The notes under the pieces were generated by a model. The model was not told the origin of the DNA. It saw nothing but the letters and a program-made list of their open reading frames with translations, and did not search any database. From NCBI RefSeq assembly GCF_021789315.1, contig NZ_CP084561.1:1488001-1552000 (forward strand): 64,000 bases of DNA. The letters are read 5' to 3'. This DNA is from Arthrobacter sp. FW305-BF8. GTDB lineage: Bacteria > Actinomycetota > Actinomycetes > Actinomycetales > Micrococcaceae. Of the stretch, positions 8,549 through 17,041 are shown in pieces. Numbering within the stretch: the first letter of the stretch is position 1; the number at the start of each line of letters is the position of its first letter. The position numbers and the translations under genes were made by a program.

Positions 8549-9367
8549 GTGAAGCTGGCGCTGATGCAGGGGAACTCCGGTGTTTTGGACATCGCACGGA
8601 ACTGCGAAGCCATCGACCGGGCGGCACGGACGGCGGCGGAAGCGGGAGCCGGCGTGCTGCTGACCCCCGAGCTTTTCCCGGTGGGCTACGCCCCGTTGCG
8701 CGTCAGGGCGGAGCTGGAGACCGACGCCCTGCCGGGCGTCCGGCGTACTCTGGCCGGCATCGCCGCCCGGTACCAAATCGCCCTGGTCTACAGCCTGCCC
8801 GCGGTCACGGCCGGCGGGCAGTGGCAGATCACCGCGACGGTCCTGGACAGCGGCGGGAACGAACTGCTCAGCTACGCCAAGGTCCACCTTTTCGGTCCGG
8901 AGGAGCGCAAGGTGTTCAGCCCCGCGGAAGCAGCCCCCGCCGTCGTCGATCTGGGTGGCATCAAAACCTCGCTGGCCATCTGCTACGACGTGGAGTTCCC
9001 CGAGACCGTGCGCGCGGCCGCCGCGGCCGGCGCCGACCTGCTCGTGGTACCCACAGCGCTGGCCCACGGCTTCGAATCGGTGCCGCAGGTACTGCTGCGG
9101 GCCCGTGCGCTGGAGAGCCAGCTGACGGTGGCGTACGCCAACCACTCCGGGGAGGAGGACGGCTGCACCTTCCTGGGAGGAAGCGTCATTGCCGGCCCGG
9201 ACGGCGAACTGCTGGCCACCGCCGGCGCCGGTCCCGAGCTGCTGTTCGCGGAGGTCAGTGCCGAGGCGGCCCGCCAGGCACGGGATGCCGTGCCGTATCT
9301 GCGCGAACGGCGGCCTGACGTTTACCGCGCCTGGGACGAGGCTGCCGGCGGGCATAGTCAGGGCTAG
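8549..9367 (+). CDS. davA: Carbon-nitrogen hydrolase, probable 5-aminopentanamidase (DavA-like)
   Basis: 272 residues of the nitrilase superfamily. The catalytic triad is visible: Glu41 in LLTPELFP, Lys111 in SYAKVHLFG, Cys145 in LAICYDVEFPE. From memory of Pseudomonas putida DavA, matching blocks include the KVHLFGPEER..FSP segment, ICYDVEFPE, the RARALESQ..YANHSG segment and IAGPDGELLATAG. DavA hydrolyses 5-aminopentanamide to 5-aminovalerate, the second step of lysine breakdown by the monooxygenase route. The nearby davB-like gene makes that assignment stronger than generic nitrilase. The start is GTG 8549, preceded by GAGGTGA; another in-frame GTG at 8540 lies inside that ribosome site. 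It converges with the PucR gene, the stop codons overlapping by 4 nt. Confidence 0.82.
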   Translation: MKLALMQGNSGVLDIARNCEAIDRAARTAAEAGAGVLLTPELFPVGYAPLRVRAELETDALPGVRRTLAGIAARYQIALVYSLPAVTAGGQWQITATVLDSGGNELLSYAKVHLFGPEERKVFSPAEAAPAVVDLGGIKTSLAICYDVEFPETVRAAAAAGADLLVVPTALAHGFESVPQVLLRARALESQLTVAYANHSGEEDGCTFLGGSVIAGPDGELLATAGAGPELLFAEVSAEAARQARDAVPYLRERRPDVYRAWDEAAGGHSQG

Positions 9368-11145
9368 GGGGCGGGCAGCCCGTCCACGTACTGCAGCGCA
9401 ATCCAGAGTTCAGCGCGCACCTGCGCCTGGTTCAGGTCAGTGTCCAACAGCTCGGCCACCGCATTGATCTGCCGCCGGACGCTGTTCCGGTGCAGGCCCA
9501 GCGCCTTGGCGCTGGCGTCCCAGTTCCCGTTCTCGCCAAGCCACGCCCTCAGCACGGACAGGTGAGCGGTCCGGCGGTCGCTGTCCTGGCTGAGCACGGG
9601 CTCCAGCAGCCGCGCGGCCAGCATGGTTCCGGCTTCCTGCCCCAGCAGTCCGGCGACCGTCCACGTCACTTCACCCACCCTGGCGCTCTTGCCGGTGGAC
9701 TGGACACGCTGCCGCAGCGCCGTCACCCGCTGGTAGGCGCTGCCCAGATCGGTGAGCTCGCTGGGGTCCCCGATGACCAGCCGCCACCCGAGCTTCTCGA
9801 CTTCGGCCAGCAGCGCGTCGTCCACCCGAAGCCGGGTGATGGCGGCGAAGCCGTAGTCCGTGAGCTCCACCAGTTTGGTGTCGAACAGGCGGCGCCACTG
9901 CAGCAGCTCCCGTACCGGGCTGTCTGCGGCGCGTCCCGCAGCCTGCCCTGCGGCCTGGGCTGACCGAATGCCTTGCTCAGCGCCGCTGCCCTGCGCTGCG
10001 CTGACACCCTGCCCTGCGCTGATACCCTGCGCTGCGCTGACACCCTGCCCTGCGCTCACACCCTGCACAATGCGCAAGGGAGCTGAACGCGTGGACGAAG
10101 TGCTCTGGGCCAGCAGATCCCGGAGTCCGTTGAGCTGCCGCGCTCCGCCGGCGGACAGGCTGTCCGGGTGCAGCAGCAGCGACGTCGCCAGCTGGCTCGG
10201 CGCCAGTGAGCCACTGGTCCGTTGCCGGACCAGGAGCTCCAGGAGTCCGACGGCGGAGGAGACCACGCTGTTCTGCGCTGGGGTCAGCGGCGTGTCAGTG
10301 CCCAGCACCAGCGCCCCGAGGTTGGCGTCGCGGGTGCTGCGCAGCGGATGGCCAAACACGAGCCGGGACCCCGGGCGGTCCAGGGACTCCATCTCCACCC
10401 GGGGACCGCTTCCGCCCAGGAGCCGGCCGAGCAGCGGTTGCAGGGCCGCTGTCTCGACGCCGGAACCCGCCCGGGCGCGCACGCGCCCGTCGGCACCGAT
10501 CAGTATGGCCCACACCGGAACCCGCTGGGCCAGGGCGGCGAGCAGTTCGTGTTCCGGCCGGGCGGACAGGACGGCCCGCATCAGCTGCCGGTTGGTGTCC
10601 GCGAGGTGCCTGAACAGTTTCGCGTTGTCCGATTCGAGGAGCCGGGAGAACTCGAGGCCGATGGCGGCAAACGGGACCGTGCTCGGCACCTGCACGAGCG
10701 TCAGGTTGTGCCGGACGCAAGCGGCCAGCACCGGATCCGGGACTGCACTGAAATAGGGCTCCAGGCCGAAGCCGAGTGCCACCACCCCGGCCTTGACGAG
10801 GCGCCGGACGTAGGCGTCAACCGCGGATGCTCCTCCTGCGGCGTCGCCCGCGTCGCCGGCGTCGCCCGCGCTGTCCACTGCGCCGCCCACGAAGGGCAAG
10901 CCTGCCGTCAGAAGGAATTCGCCGTCGAGCAGGTACGGCGTGGGGTCCTCCAGCTCACTCGGTTCAACCCACCGCAGCAGGCCGGAACCGCTGCCGCCGT
11001 CGTGAACCACCACCACCTCGACGGGCAGCTTCGCCAGGAGCTCATCAAGGGTGACCCCGCTCCGATGTTCTCCCGCTGAACCGGCCGCCGGAGAGGTGCC
11101 GCCGGCCGCATCGGGCGGGCCCATCTGTTGTGCATTACGTCCCAT
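9364..11145 (-). CDS. PucR family transcriptional regulator
   Basis: About 593 residues. The N-terminal PucR domain runs from about residue 35 (TLDELLAKLPVEVVVV) through a segment with YLLDGEFLLTAGLPF. A central CdaR-like GGDEF region follows, and a C-terminal PucR helix-turn-helix contains WDASAKALGLHRNSVRRQINAVAELL. Members activate amine, purine or amino-acid catabolic genes. It lies between the davA-like gene and a divergently read APC permease plus davB, so lysine catabolism is the likely regulon. Two repeat expansions are odd: a GDAGDA run near residue 100, and a linker of repeated (S/A)AQG(V/I)SAGQG units encoded at about 9975-10070. The start is uncertain: ATG 11145 is used, with a GTG at 11172 also possible. 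Confidence 0.87.
   Translation of the reverse strand: MGRNAQQMGPPDAAGGTSPAAGSAGEHRSGVTLDELLAKLPVEVVVVHDGGSGSGLLRWVEPSELEDPTPYLLDGEFLLTAGLPFVGGAVDSAGDAGDAGDAAGGASAVDAYVRRLVKAGVVALGFGLEPYFSAVPDPVLAACVRHNLTLVQVPSTVPFAAIGLEFSRLLESDNAKLFRHLADTNRQLMRAVLSARPEHELLAALAQRVPVWAILIGADGRVRARAGSGVETAALQPLLGRLLGGSGPRVEMESLDRPGSRLVFGHPLRSTRDANLGALVLGTDTPLTPAQNSVVSSAVGLLELLVRQRTSGSLAPSQLATSLLLHPDSLSAGGARQLNGLRDLLAQSTSSTRSAPLRIVQGVSAGQGVSAAQGISAGQGVSAAQGSGAEQGIRSAQAAGQAAGRAADSPVRELLQWRRLFDTKLVELTDYGFAAITRLRVDDALLAEVEKLGWRLVIGDPSELTDLGSAYQRVTALRQRVQSTGKSARVGEVTWTVAGLLGQEAGTMLAARLLEPVLSQDSDRRTAHLSVLRAWLGENGNWDASAKALGLHRNSVRRQINAVAELLDTDLNQAQVRAELWIALQYVDGLPAP
9975..10070 (-). repeat. Coding minisatellite in the PucR gene
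   Basis: Tandem units built on a CTGCGCTGACACCCTGCC-type core, about 15-18 bp and often alternating as a 30-bp double unit, encode an SAGQGVSAAQG-type linker. Translation stays in frame because units are multiples of three. Such tracts change copy number readily, so linker length may vary between strains. Confidence 0.7.
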
Positions 11146-11244
11146 GCCAGAACACTCTAGGTCATTTTGCACAGCATTGAGAGGTGACTCACACGCCTAG
11201 GCTGGAGCGACGGAAAGCCCCCAACTACTTACGAACGGACGTCA

Positions 11245-12786
11245 ATGATGACTGTGCCCACACAAGCAGGACAGCGGCCTCCGGTGCAGGCCGGCCGCCT
11301 GGGACTGGCAGCCCAGCTGCTCCGTCGCAAGCCGATCGGGCAGATGGTCCAGGAGGCCGAGACGGGCCATGGCGGAACCCGCCTGGTGCGCAGCTTCGGA
11401 GTCCTGCAGCTGACGATGATCAGCGTGGGAGCCACCCTCGGCACCGGCATCCTGGTGATCCTGGGCGAGTCCGTGCCGCTGGCCGGACCGGCCATCTGGA
11501 TCTCCTTCGCCATCGCCGGCCTGGCCGCGCTGCTGTCCGCCGTGTCCTACGCCGAAATGGCCGGCCTGGTGCCGGCCGCGGGCTCCAGCTACTCCTACAC
11601 GTACGCCACCATGGGTGAGGGTATGGCCTGGATCTGCGGCTGGTGCCTCGTGCTCGAATACGCCGTTTCCGTCGCTGCCGTGGCAGTGGGCGCCGGCCAG
11701 TACGTCAACGAGACGCTGGCAGTCTTCGGACAGGTCCTGCCCAATGCTGTCTCGCAGCCGCCGGGCGACGGCGGCCTGGTCAACATCCCGGCCATGGTGA
11801 TTGTGGTGCTGGCCATGGTCCTGTTGGTGCGCGGCGCCAAGGAAAGCGCGTGGATCAACACCGCGATCGTGCTGGTCAAGGTGGGAATTCTGGCGTTCTT
11901 CTGCGCCGTGGCGTTCACCGCGTTCAACGGTGGCCACTTCGAACCGCTCCTGCCGATGGGAGCCGCCGGCGTCTCGGCCGCCGCCTCCCGGGTGTTCTTC
12001 TCCTACATCGGCTTCGATGCCGCCTCCACCGCGGGCGAGGAAGCCCGCAACCCCAAGCGCGACCTGCCCCGGGCCATCATGCTCTCCATGCTGATCGTCA
12101 CCACCATCTACGTGCTGGTTGCCGTTGCCGCCATCGGCGCCCGCCCGTGGGGCTGGTTCGACGGCACTGAAGCTGCACTGGTGAAGATCCTGGAGGAAAT
12201 CACCGGCCAGCCGTGGGTGGCGCTGGTGTTCGCCGTCGGAGCTGTGCTCGCCATTGCCAGCATCGTGCTGACCGTCCTCTACGGACAGACCCGCATCCTC
12301 CTTTCCATGTCCCGCGACGGACTGGTTCCCCGTGTCTTTGGGCGCGTCTCCCACCGCACCGGCACGCCCGTTGCCGGAACCCTGATCGTGGGAACCGCCG
12401 TCGCCTTCACCGCCGGGCTGGTCCCGCTCGGGGCGCTCGCGGACGCCACCAGCATCGGCACCCTGTTCGCCTTCGCCCTGGTGAACGTGGCCGTCATTTA
12501 CCTTCGCCGCACCCGGCCGGAGCTCACGCGGACCTTCCGGGTTCCGCTGTTCCCGCTGACACCGATACTGGGCGCCCTGATGTGCGTCTACCTGATGGCC
12601 AACCTGGGTGCCGAAACGTGGGTGACCTTCGGGATCTGGATGCTCGTGGGGCTGGCCGCCTACTTCGGCTACGGCAGGCGGCACTCGCGGGTGGCTGCGC
12701 TGGGGCAGGAGGAATACCGTGAACTATCCGCCCGTGATTCTTCCCCGGCTCCCATACGTGCCGAACAGACAACTTCCCACCAGTAA
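11245..12786 (+). CDS. APC superfamily amino acid permease
   Basis: 513 residues with about twelve predicted membrane helices. The first helix region contains the APC signature TMISVGATLGTGILVILG, which positions the backbone break that binds the amino-acid alpha-carboxylate. Other family blocks are AMAGLVPAAGSSYSYTYATMGE-like (residues 95-118) and FFSYIGFDAASTAGEEARNPKRDLPRAI. The pattern resembles cationic amino acid (CAT-type) permeases. It lies 33 nt upstream of davB on the same strand, so it probably imports lysine for the pathway. That substrate is an inference from context. The upstream region is shared with the divergent PucR gene. The ribosome site at ATG 11245 is weak. Confidence 0.88.
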   Translation: MMTVPTQAGQRPPVQAGRLGLAAQLLRRKPIGQMVQEAETGHGGTRLVRSFGVLQLTMISVGATLGTGILVILGESVPLAGPAIWISFAIAGLAALLSAVSYAEMAGLVPAAGSSYSYTYATMGEGMAWICGWCLVLEYAVSVAAVAVGAGQYVNETLAVFGQVLPNAVSQPPGDGGLVNIPAMVIVVLAMVLLVRGAKESAWINTAIVLVKVGILAFFCAVAFTAFNGGHFEPLLPMGAAGVSAAASRVFFSYIGFDAASTAGEEARNPKRDLPRAIMLSMLIVTTIYVLVAVAAIGARPWGWFDGTEAALVKILEEITGQPWVALVFAVGAVLAIASIVLTVLYGQTRILLSMSRDGLVPRVFGRVSHRTGTPVAGTLIVGTAVAFTAGLVPLGALADATSIGTLFAFALVNVAVIYLRRTRPELTRTFRVPLFPLTPILGALMCVYLMANLGAETWVTFGIWMLVGLAAYFGYGRRHSRVAALGQEEYRELSARDSSPAPIRAEQTTSHQ

Positions 12787-12819
12787 GACAACACACGAGA
12801 CCAGGGAGACAGACCTTCC

Positions 12820-14544
12820 ATGACAACCGCTACCGAACTGCCGGCATCCGACCCGTCCAGCGCCGCCAGCGCGTCCGGCCTGCCCGGAGCACCGGGCCAC
12901 GCCCCGGTGACCATGCTGAACCCGGACTTTCCGTTCAGTTACGACCATTACCTGTCCCACCCGGGCGGCCTGGGTTCGGTCCCGCCGGAACTGCACGGCA
13001 CCGAAATCGCCGTGGTGGGTGCCGGGCTGTCCGGGCTGGTGACGGCGTACGAGCTGATGAAGCTGGGGCTGCGTCCGGTGCTCTACGAAGCGGACCAAAT
13101 TGGCGGGCGGCTGCGCACTACCAGCTTCCCGTCGGCCCCGGATGTGGTGGCAGACCTGGGCGGCATGCGGTTCCCGGTATCCGGCAAGGCGTTCTACCAC
13201 TATGTGGACCTGCTGGGACTGGAGACGCGGGACTTCCCCAACCCGCTGGCGCCGGCGACCTCCAGCACCGTGATTGAACTGGCGGGGCAGAAGCATTACG
13301 CCACCACCTCCGCGGACCTGCCGCCGTTCTTCCGCGAAGTGGCCGACGCCTGGAAGGCCGCCGTGAACGACGGCGCCCAGTTCACCCAGATGCAGGAAGC
13401 CATCCGGGCGCGGGACACCGCGAAGATCAAGGAACTGTGGAACGAGCTTCTTCCGGAGCTCGACGAGGAGACCTTTTACGGCTTCATCGCCGGCAGCCAG
13501 GCGTTCCGGAAGGCGGGCTTCGCACACCGCGAGGCGTTCGGCCAGGTCGGCTTCGGCACCGGCGGCTGGGACACCGACTTCCCCAACTCCATCCTCGAAA
13601 TCCTCCGCGTCGTCTACACCGACGCCGACGACCAGCACCGCCTGATCGCCGGGGGAGCTCAAAGGCTCCCCGAGGCACTATGGCGCCACGCGCCGTCGGG
13701 CATGGTGCACTGGCCGGAGGGCACGTCCCTGGCGTCCCTGCACTCCGGTTCCCCCCGAGGAGCCGTGGAGCGGATCAGCCGCGACGCCGACGGCAACCTC
13801 CGCATCCGTGAGCGCTGGGGGAGGGAAGCCTCCTACCCGGCCGTGGTCACCACCTGCCAGTCGTGGCTGCTGTCCACCCGGATCCACACCGAGGAGGCGC
13901 TGTTCCCGGCTGAGCTGTGGACGGCGATTGAGCGCTCGCACTACATGCAGTCGTCCAAGACGTTCGTGATGGTGGACCGGCCGTTCTGGAAGGACATCGA
14001 TCCGGACACCGGCAGGGAGGTGCTGTCCATGACGCTCACCGACCGGCTGAACCGGGCCACGTACCTGCTGGACAATGGCCCCGATCAGCCCGCCGTGATC
14101 CTGCTGTCCTACACGTGGAACGACGACGCACTGAAGTGGCTGGCGCTCGACGCCGACGAACGGGTGGAACTGATGCTGCACTCGCTCGAGCAGATCTACC
14201 CCGGCGTGGACATTGCCAGGCACATCGTGGGCCAGCCCATCACCGTCTCCTGGGAGGCCGACCCCAACTTCATGGGCGCGTTCAAGGCCAACCTGCCCGG
14301 CCACTACCGTTACCAGCAGCGGCTCTTCACGCACTTCAAGCAGGACCAGCTGCCGGAATCCCAGCGCGGCATCTTCCTCGCCGGCGACGACGTATCGTTC
14401 ACCGCAGGCTGGGCCGAGGGCGCGGTGACCACCGGCCTGAACGCGGTGTGGGGCGTGGTGAACCACCTCGGTGGCTCATCGGCACCCCGCAACCCCGGAC
14501 CCGGCGACCTGCTGGACGAGCTGGGCCCGATCAGCCTGGACTGA
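12820..14544 (+). CDS. davB: L-lysine 2-monooxygenase (DavB-like flavoprotein)
   Basis: 574 residues of the flavin amine oxidase fold. The FAD loop is VVGAGLSG (residues 65-72), followed by YEADQIGGRLR and LGGMRFPVS. Blocks characteristic of lysine 2-monooxygenase, recalled from P. putida DavB, include YELMKLGLRPVLYEA, KAFYHYVDLLGLET, FGQVGFGTGGWDTDFPNS, QSSKTFVMVDRPFWKD, TVSWEADPNFMGAFK and the C-terminal IFLAGDDVSFTAGW. The same fold is shared more distantly by tryptophan and phenylalanine 2-monooxygenases, but those blocks fit DavB better. The reaction decarboxylates and oxygenates L-lysine to 5-aminopentanamide, the substrate of DavA. It follows the APC permease by 33 nt in a likely two-gene operon and ends at a palindromic terminator. 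Confidence 0.9.
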   Translation: MTTATELPASDPSSAASASGLPGAPGHAPVTMLNPDFPFSYDHYLSHPGGLGSVPPELHGTEIAVVGAGLSGLVTAYELMKLGLRPVLYEADQIGGRLRTTSFPSAPDVVADLGGMRFPVSGKAFYHYVDLLGLETRDFPNPLAPATSSTVIELAGQKHYATTSADLPPFFREVADAWKAAVNDGAQFTQMQEAIRARDTAKIKELWNELLPELDEETFYGFIAGSQAFRKAGFAHREAFGQVGFGTGGWDTDFPNSILEILRVVYTDADDQHRLIAGGAQRLPEALWRHAPSGMVHWPEGTSLASLHSGSPRGAVERISRDADGNLRIRERWGREASYPAVVTTCQSWLLSTRIHTEEALFPAELWTAIERSHYMQSSKTFVMVDRPFWKDIDPDTGREVLSMTLTDRLNRATYLLDNGPDQPAVILLSYTWNDDALKWLALDADERVELMLHSLEQIYPGVDIARHIVGQPITVSWEADPNFMGAFKANLPGHYRYQQRLFTHFKQDQLPESQRGIFLAGDDVSFTAGWAEGAVTTGLNAVWGVVNHLGGSSAPRNPGPGDLLDELGPISLD

Positions 14545-14572
14545 CCCGCGGTCCCCAACTGGGTAGCACTTC

Positions 14573-14600
14573 AGGGCGTTCCCAGCGCTGGGAACGCCCT
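14573..14600. terminator. Perfect palindromic bidirectional terminator
   Basis: AGGGCGTTCCCAGC is followed at once by its exact reverse complement, a 28-bp perfect palindrome extendable by one more pair. It sits between the convergent davB and gamma-carbonic anhydrase genes. Confidence 0.75.
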
Positions 14601-14610
14601 GTGCTGCGAC

Positions 14611-15135
14611 CTACTTGAGTGAGTGGAGTTCGCGGTGCGCCCGGGCGAGCTCCCGGTACCGTGCCGCGTTGTTCTTCACGCCGTCGAACTCCTCATCGGT
14701 AAGTTCGCGGCGCACCTTGGCCGGGACACCGGCTACCAGCGAGCGGGGCGGGACGACAGTCCCTTCCAGCACGACGGCGCCGGCCGCCACGAGCGAGCCG
14801 GCGCCGATCACCGCGCCGTTGAGGATGGTGGCGCTCATGCCGATGAGGCAGTCGTCCTCCACCGTGCAGCCATGGACGACGGCGCTGTGCCCGACGCTGA
14901 CGCGCGCCCCAACGCTGCAGGGGAAGCCGGGGTCGGCATGCAGCACCACGTTGTCCTGCAGGTTGCTGCCGGTACCCACGGTGATGGCGGCGGTGTCCGC
15001 GCGCACCGAGACGCCGTAGAACGCGCTGGCATCCTCGGCGAGAGTGGCGCGGCCTATGACCGACGCCGTCGGCGCAACGAAAACGGAGGGGTGAATGTCC
15101 GGGGTGTCACCGGCGAACGGGTAAATGGGAGCCAT
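14611..15135 (-). CDS. Gamma-class carbonic anhydrase family protein
   Basis: 174 residues forming a left-handed beta helix from hexapeptide repeats. The three zinc histidines expected for the family are present at His66 (VLHAD), His83 and His88 (GHSAVVHG). The N-terminal PDIHPSVFVAPTASVIG and the Gln60-Asp61 pair (SNLQDN) match the CamH/YrdA subgroup. Most YrdA-like members lack proven carbonic anhydrase activity, so the reaction (CO2 hydration) is family knowledge and not certain here. It converges with davB and is transcribed away from the SMR efflux gene region. Confidence 0.9.
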   Translation of the reverse strand: MAPIYPFAGDTPDIHPSVFVAPTASVIGRATLAEDASAFYGVSVRADTAAITVGTGSNLQDNVVLHADPGFPCSVGARVSVGHSAVVHGCTVEDDCLIGMSATILNGAVIGAGSLVAAGAVVLEGTVVPPRSLVAGVPAKVRRELTDEEFDGVKNNAARYRELARAHRELHSLK

Positions 15136-15213
15136 GCCCCAAGCCTAGGACACCGCCACCCGATGCCCCCTCCTCATCCGAGCCGGCATGTGGATCTCCT
15201 GCCGGGAAGGCCG

Positions 15214-15534
15214 TCAGTGGGCTCCGCCGACGTTCAGGACGACGACGCCGGCCACCACCAGTGCGATCCCGAGGATCTTCATGGCGTTCAGTTCCTCGCC
15301 AAGAAAGACGGCGCCGATGGCCACGATGGCGACTGTTCCGAGGCCTGACCACAGGGCATAGGCAACGCCGACGGGTACGCTCTTAACCACCTGGGACAGC
15401 AGCGCGAAGGCAACCCCGTAGGACGCCAGGCACCAGACACTGGGCCAGAGCCGGCTGAATCCTTCTGTGGACTTCAGCAGGCTGGTGCCCAGGACCTCGA
15501 CGGCGATCGCCAGTGCCAGATAGACGTAGCCCAA
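15214..15534 (-). CDS. SMR family multidrug / quaternary ammonium efflux protein
   Basis: 106 residues and four membrane helices, the standard size for small multidrug resistance transporters, which work as dimers driven by protons. The essential membrane glutamate is Glu13 in LALAIAVEVLGTSLLK, and the third helix has the AYALWSGLGTVAI signature. The start is TTG 15534: it has AGAGAGGA nine nt upstream and gives the family length, whereas the longer frame adds an unrelated hydrophilic leader. Likely exports lipophilic cations such as quaternary ammonium compounds. No regulator is evident next to it. Confidence 0.9.
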   Translation of the reverse strand: MGYVYLALAIAVEVLGTSLLKSTEGFSRLWPSVWCLASYGVAFALLSQVVKSVPVGVAYALWSGLGTVAIVAIGAVFLGEELNAMKILGIALVVAGVVVLNVGGAH

Positions 15535-15628
15535 GAAGTATTGTCCTCTCTCATTGCTGGGGCCTGTCCGGCGTGCTGCCGGCGTTGCGCACCCACGGTC
15601 CCATCCTAGGTGCGCGCGGATGGCGGAC

Positions 15629-17041
15629 TTACCCAAGGGTCCCCGAGAGCGCCTGGCCGAGAATCCGCGTCCCTTCGGGGAAGGCGCCCGGGTTGGGGCC
15701 CGCGTAGTTCAGCCGGATGAAGGGCCCGGCCGGTTCTGCGGGGAACCACTCTGTCCCCGGGGCGATGATGACGCCGGCGCTTTCGCAGCTCCGCGTGAGC
15801 TGATCGACGTCGGTTCCGTCGGGAAGACGTGCCCAAAGGTTGAGTCCTCCCTTGGGAACGTGCTCGATGTGGGCCTGCGGTGTGTGCTGCATTAGGCTCG
15901 TGAGCAGCAGGTCGCGCCGGGACTGCAACTGGTGCCGGAGGCTTCGCAGGTGGGTCTGCCAGCCGGGCTGCGTGACGACGTCGAGCGCCGCGGCCTGGAG
16001 CAGGCCGCTGACGTACATCGACTCGGCTCCACGGTCGGCAAGGATGCGATCCCGCGCGGGGCCGCGGGCGATGATGGCAGCCACCCGGATGGCAGGTGAC
16101 ACGCTCTTGGTCAGAGAGCGTAGATACACAACGTGGCCGGAATCGTCGCGGGCGGCCAGGGGTTCGGAGGCTGTGGTGATGCCGAAGTCATGCGCCCAGT
16201 CGTCTTCGAGCAGGAACGCGCCGTTCGCGCGCACGACGTCCAGCACCTGCTCGCCCCGCCGGGCCTGCCACTGGGCCCCCGTGGGATTCGCATAGTTCGG
16301 CTGGGCGTAGAACATTCGCGCCCCGGTCTCCTCAAAGGCCCGGCTCAGTTCTTCCGGGTCCGGCCCGTCGGGCCCGCTGGGCACGGGGACGACCCGGACG
16401 CCGGCCTGTGCCGCAGCCTGGACGGCGCCCCAGTAGGTGGGGGATTCGACCAGCAGCGGCTGGCCGTAGCCGACCAGTGCCCTGAAAATCGAGCTCAGTC
16501 CGCTCTGGCTGCCGGGAAGCACGACGACGTCGCTCGGGGTTGGCGGTGTAATGCCGGCTGGGGTGGAGCTTCCGAGCTCGTGGGCGAACCAGGATTGCAG
16601 CTCGGGAAGCCCGGCCGCCGGGGGACGGGACAGCGCTGCCTCGCCGCGGGCAGCCCGGGTGAGCGCCGCACGCACCAGCCGCTCCGGCAGGAGTTCGCGG
16701 TCCGGGTAGCCGGAGTGGAACGCGATGACATCGTTGGGGGCGGTGCGCATTGCCGTGAAAGCCGGGCGAAGGGGTGCCAGCGGTGAACGCAGGGCAGCGG
16801 TCTGCCAGCCGTAATCAGCCGGCCGTGCGGTGCGGACGGCCCGCACAAAGGTCCCCACTCCCGGCCGGCTCTCAATGACGCCCTCCCGGGTGAGGACCTG
16901 GAGCGCCTTCTGGACGGTCACCGGGCTGGCCTGGTACTCGGCAACAAGCGACCTTGTCGACGGCAACCGGGCCCCGGGTGCCGCCCCCGCGATCCATGCC
17001 CGCAGACGCGCCGCGATCCGCGAACTGCTATCGTTATTCAT
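15629..17041 (-). CDS. MocR-type GntR/aminotransferase-fold transcriptional regulator
   Basis: About 470 residues. The N-terminal winged helix (residues 10-70, with GARLPSTRSLVAEYQASPVTVQKALQVL) is GntR-like. The rest is a fold-type I aminotransferase domain with the PLP-binding lysine in SLTKSVSPAIRVA, the FYAQPNYANPTGAQW substrate loop and a C-terminal RLNYAGP arginine. MocR proteins use PLP adducts as effectors. It is divergent from an EamA exporter, the two starts lying within 2 nt on opposite strands, and a perfect 12-bp dyad lies just beyond. It probably controls the exporter and itself. Confidence 0.9.
   Translation of the reverse strand: MNNDSSSRIAARLRAWIAGAAPGARLPSTRSLVAEYQASPVTVQKALQVLTREGVIESRPGVGTFVRAVRTARPADYGWQTAALRSPLAPLRPAFTAMRTAPNDVIAFHSGYPDRELLPERLVRAALTRAARGEAALSRPPAAGLPELQSWFAHELGSSTPAGITPPTPSDVVVLPGSQSGLSSIFRALVGYGQPLLVESPTYWGAVQAAAQAGVRVVPVPSGPDGPDPEELSRAFEETGARMFYAQPNYANPTGAQWQARRGEQVLDVVRANGAFLLEDDWAHDFGITTASEPLAARDDSGHVVYLRSLTKSVSPAIRVAAIIARGPARDRILADRGAESMYVSGLLQAAALDVVTQPGWQTHLRSLRHQLQSRRDLLLTSLMQHTPQAHIEHVPKGGLNLWARLPDGTDVDQLTRSCESAGVIIAPGTEWFPAEPAGPFIRLNYAGPNPGAFPEGTRILGQALSGTLG

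Noticed and set aside
12820..14544. Tryptophan 2-monooxygenase making indole-3-acetamide (auxin route)
   Set aside because: Shares the fold, but long blocks fit lysine 2-monooxygenase better and the neighbour fits DavA.
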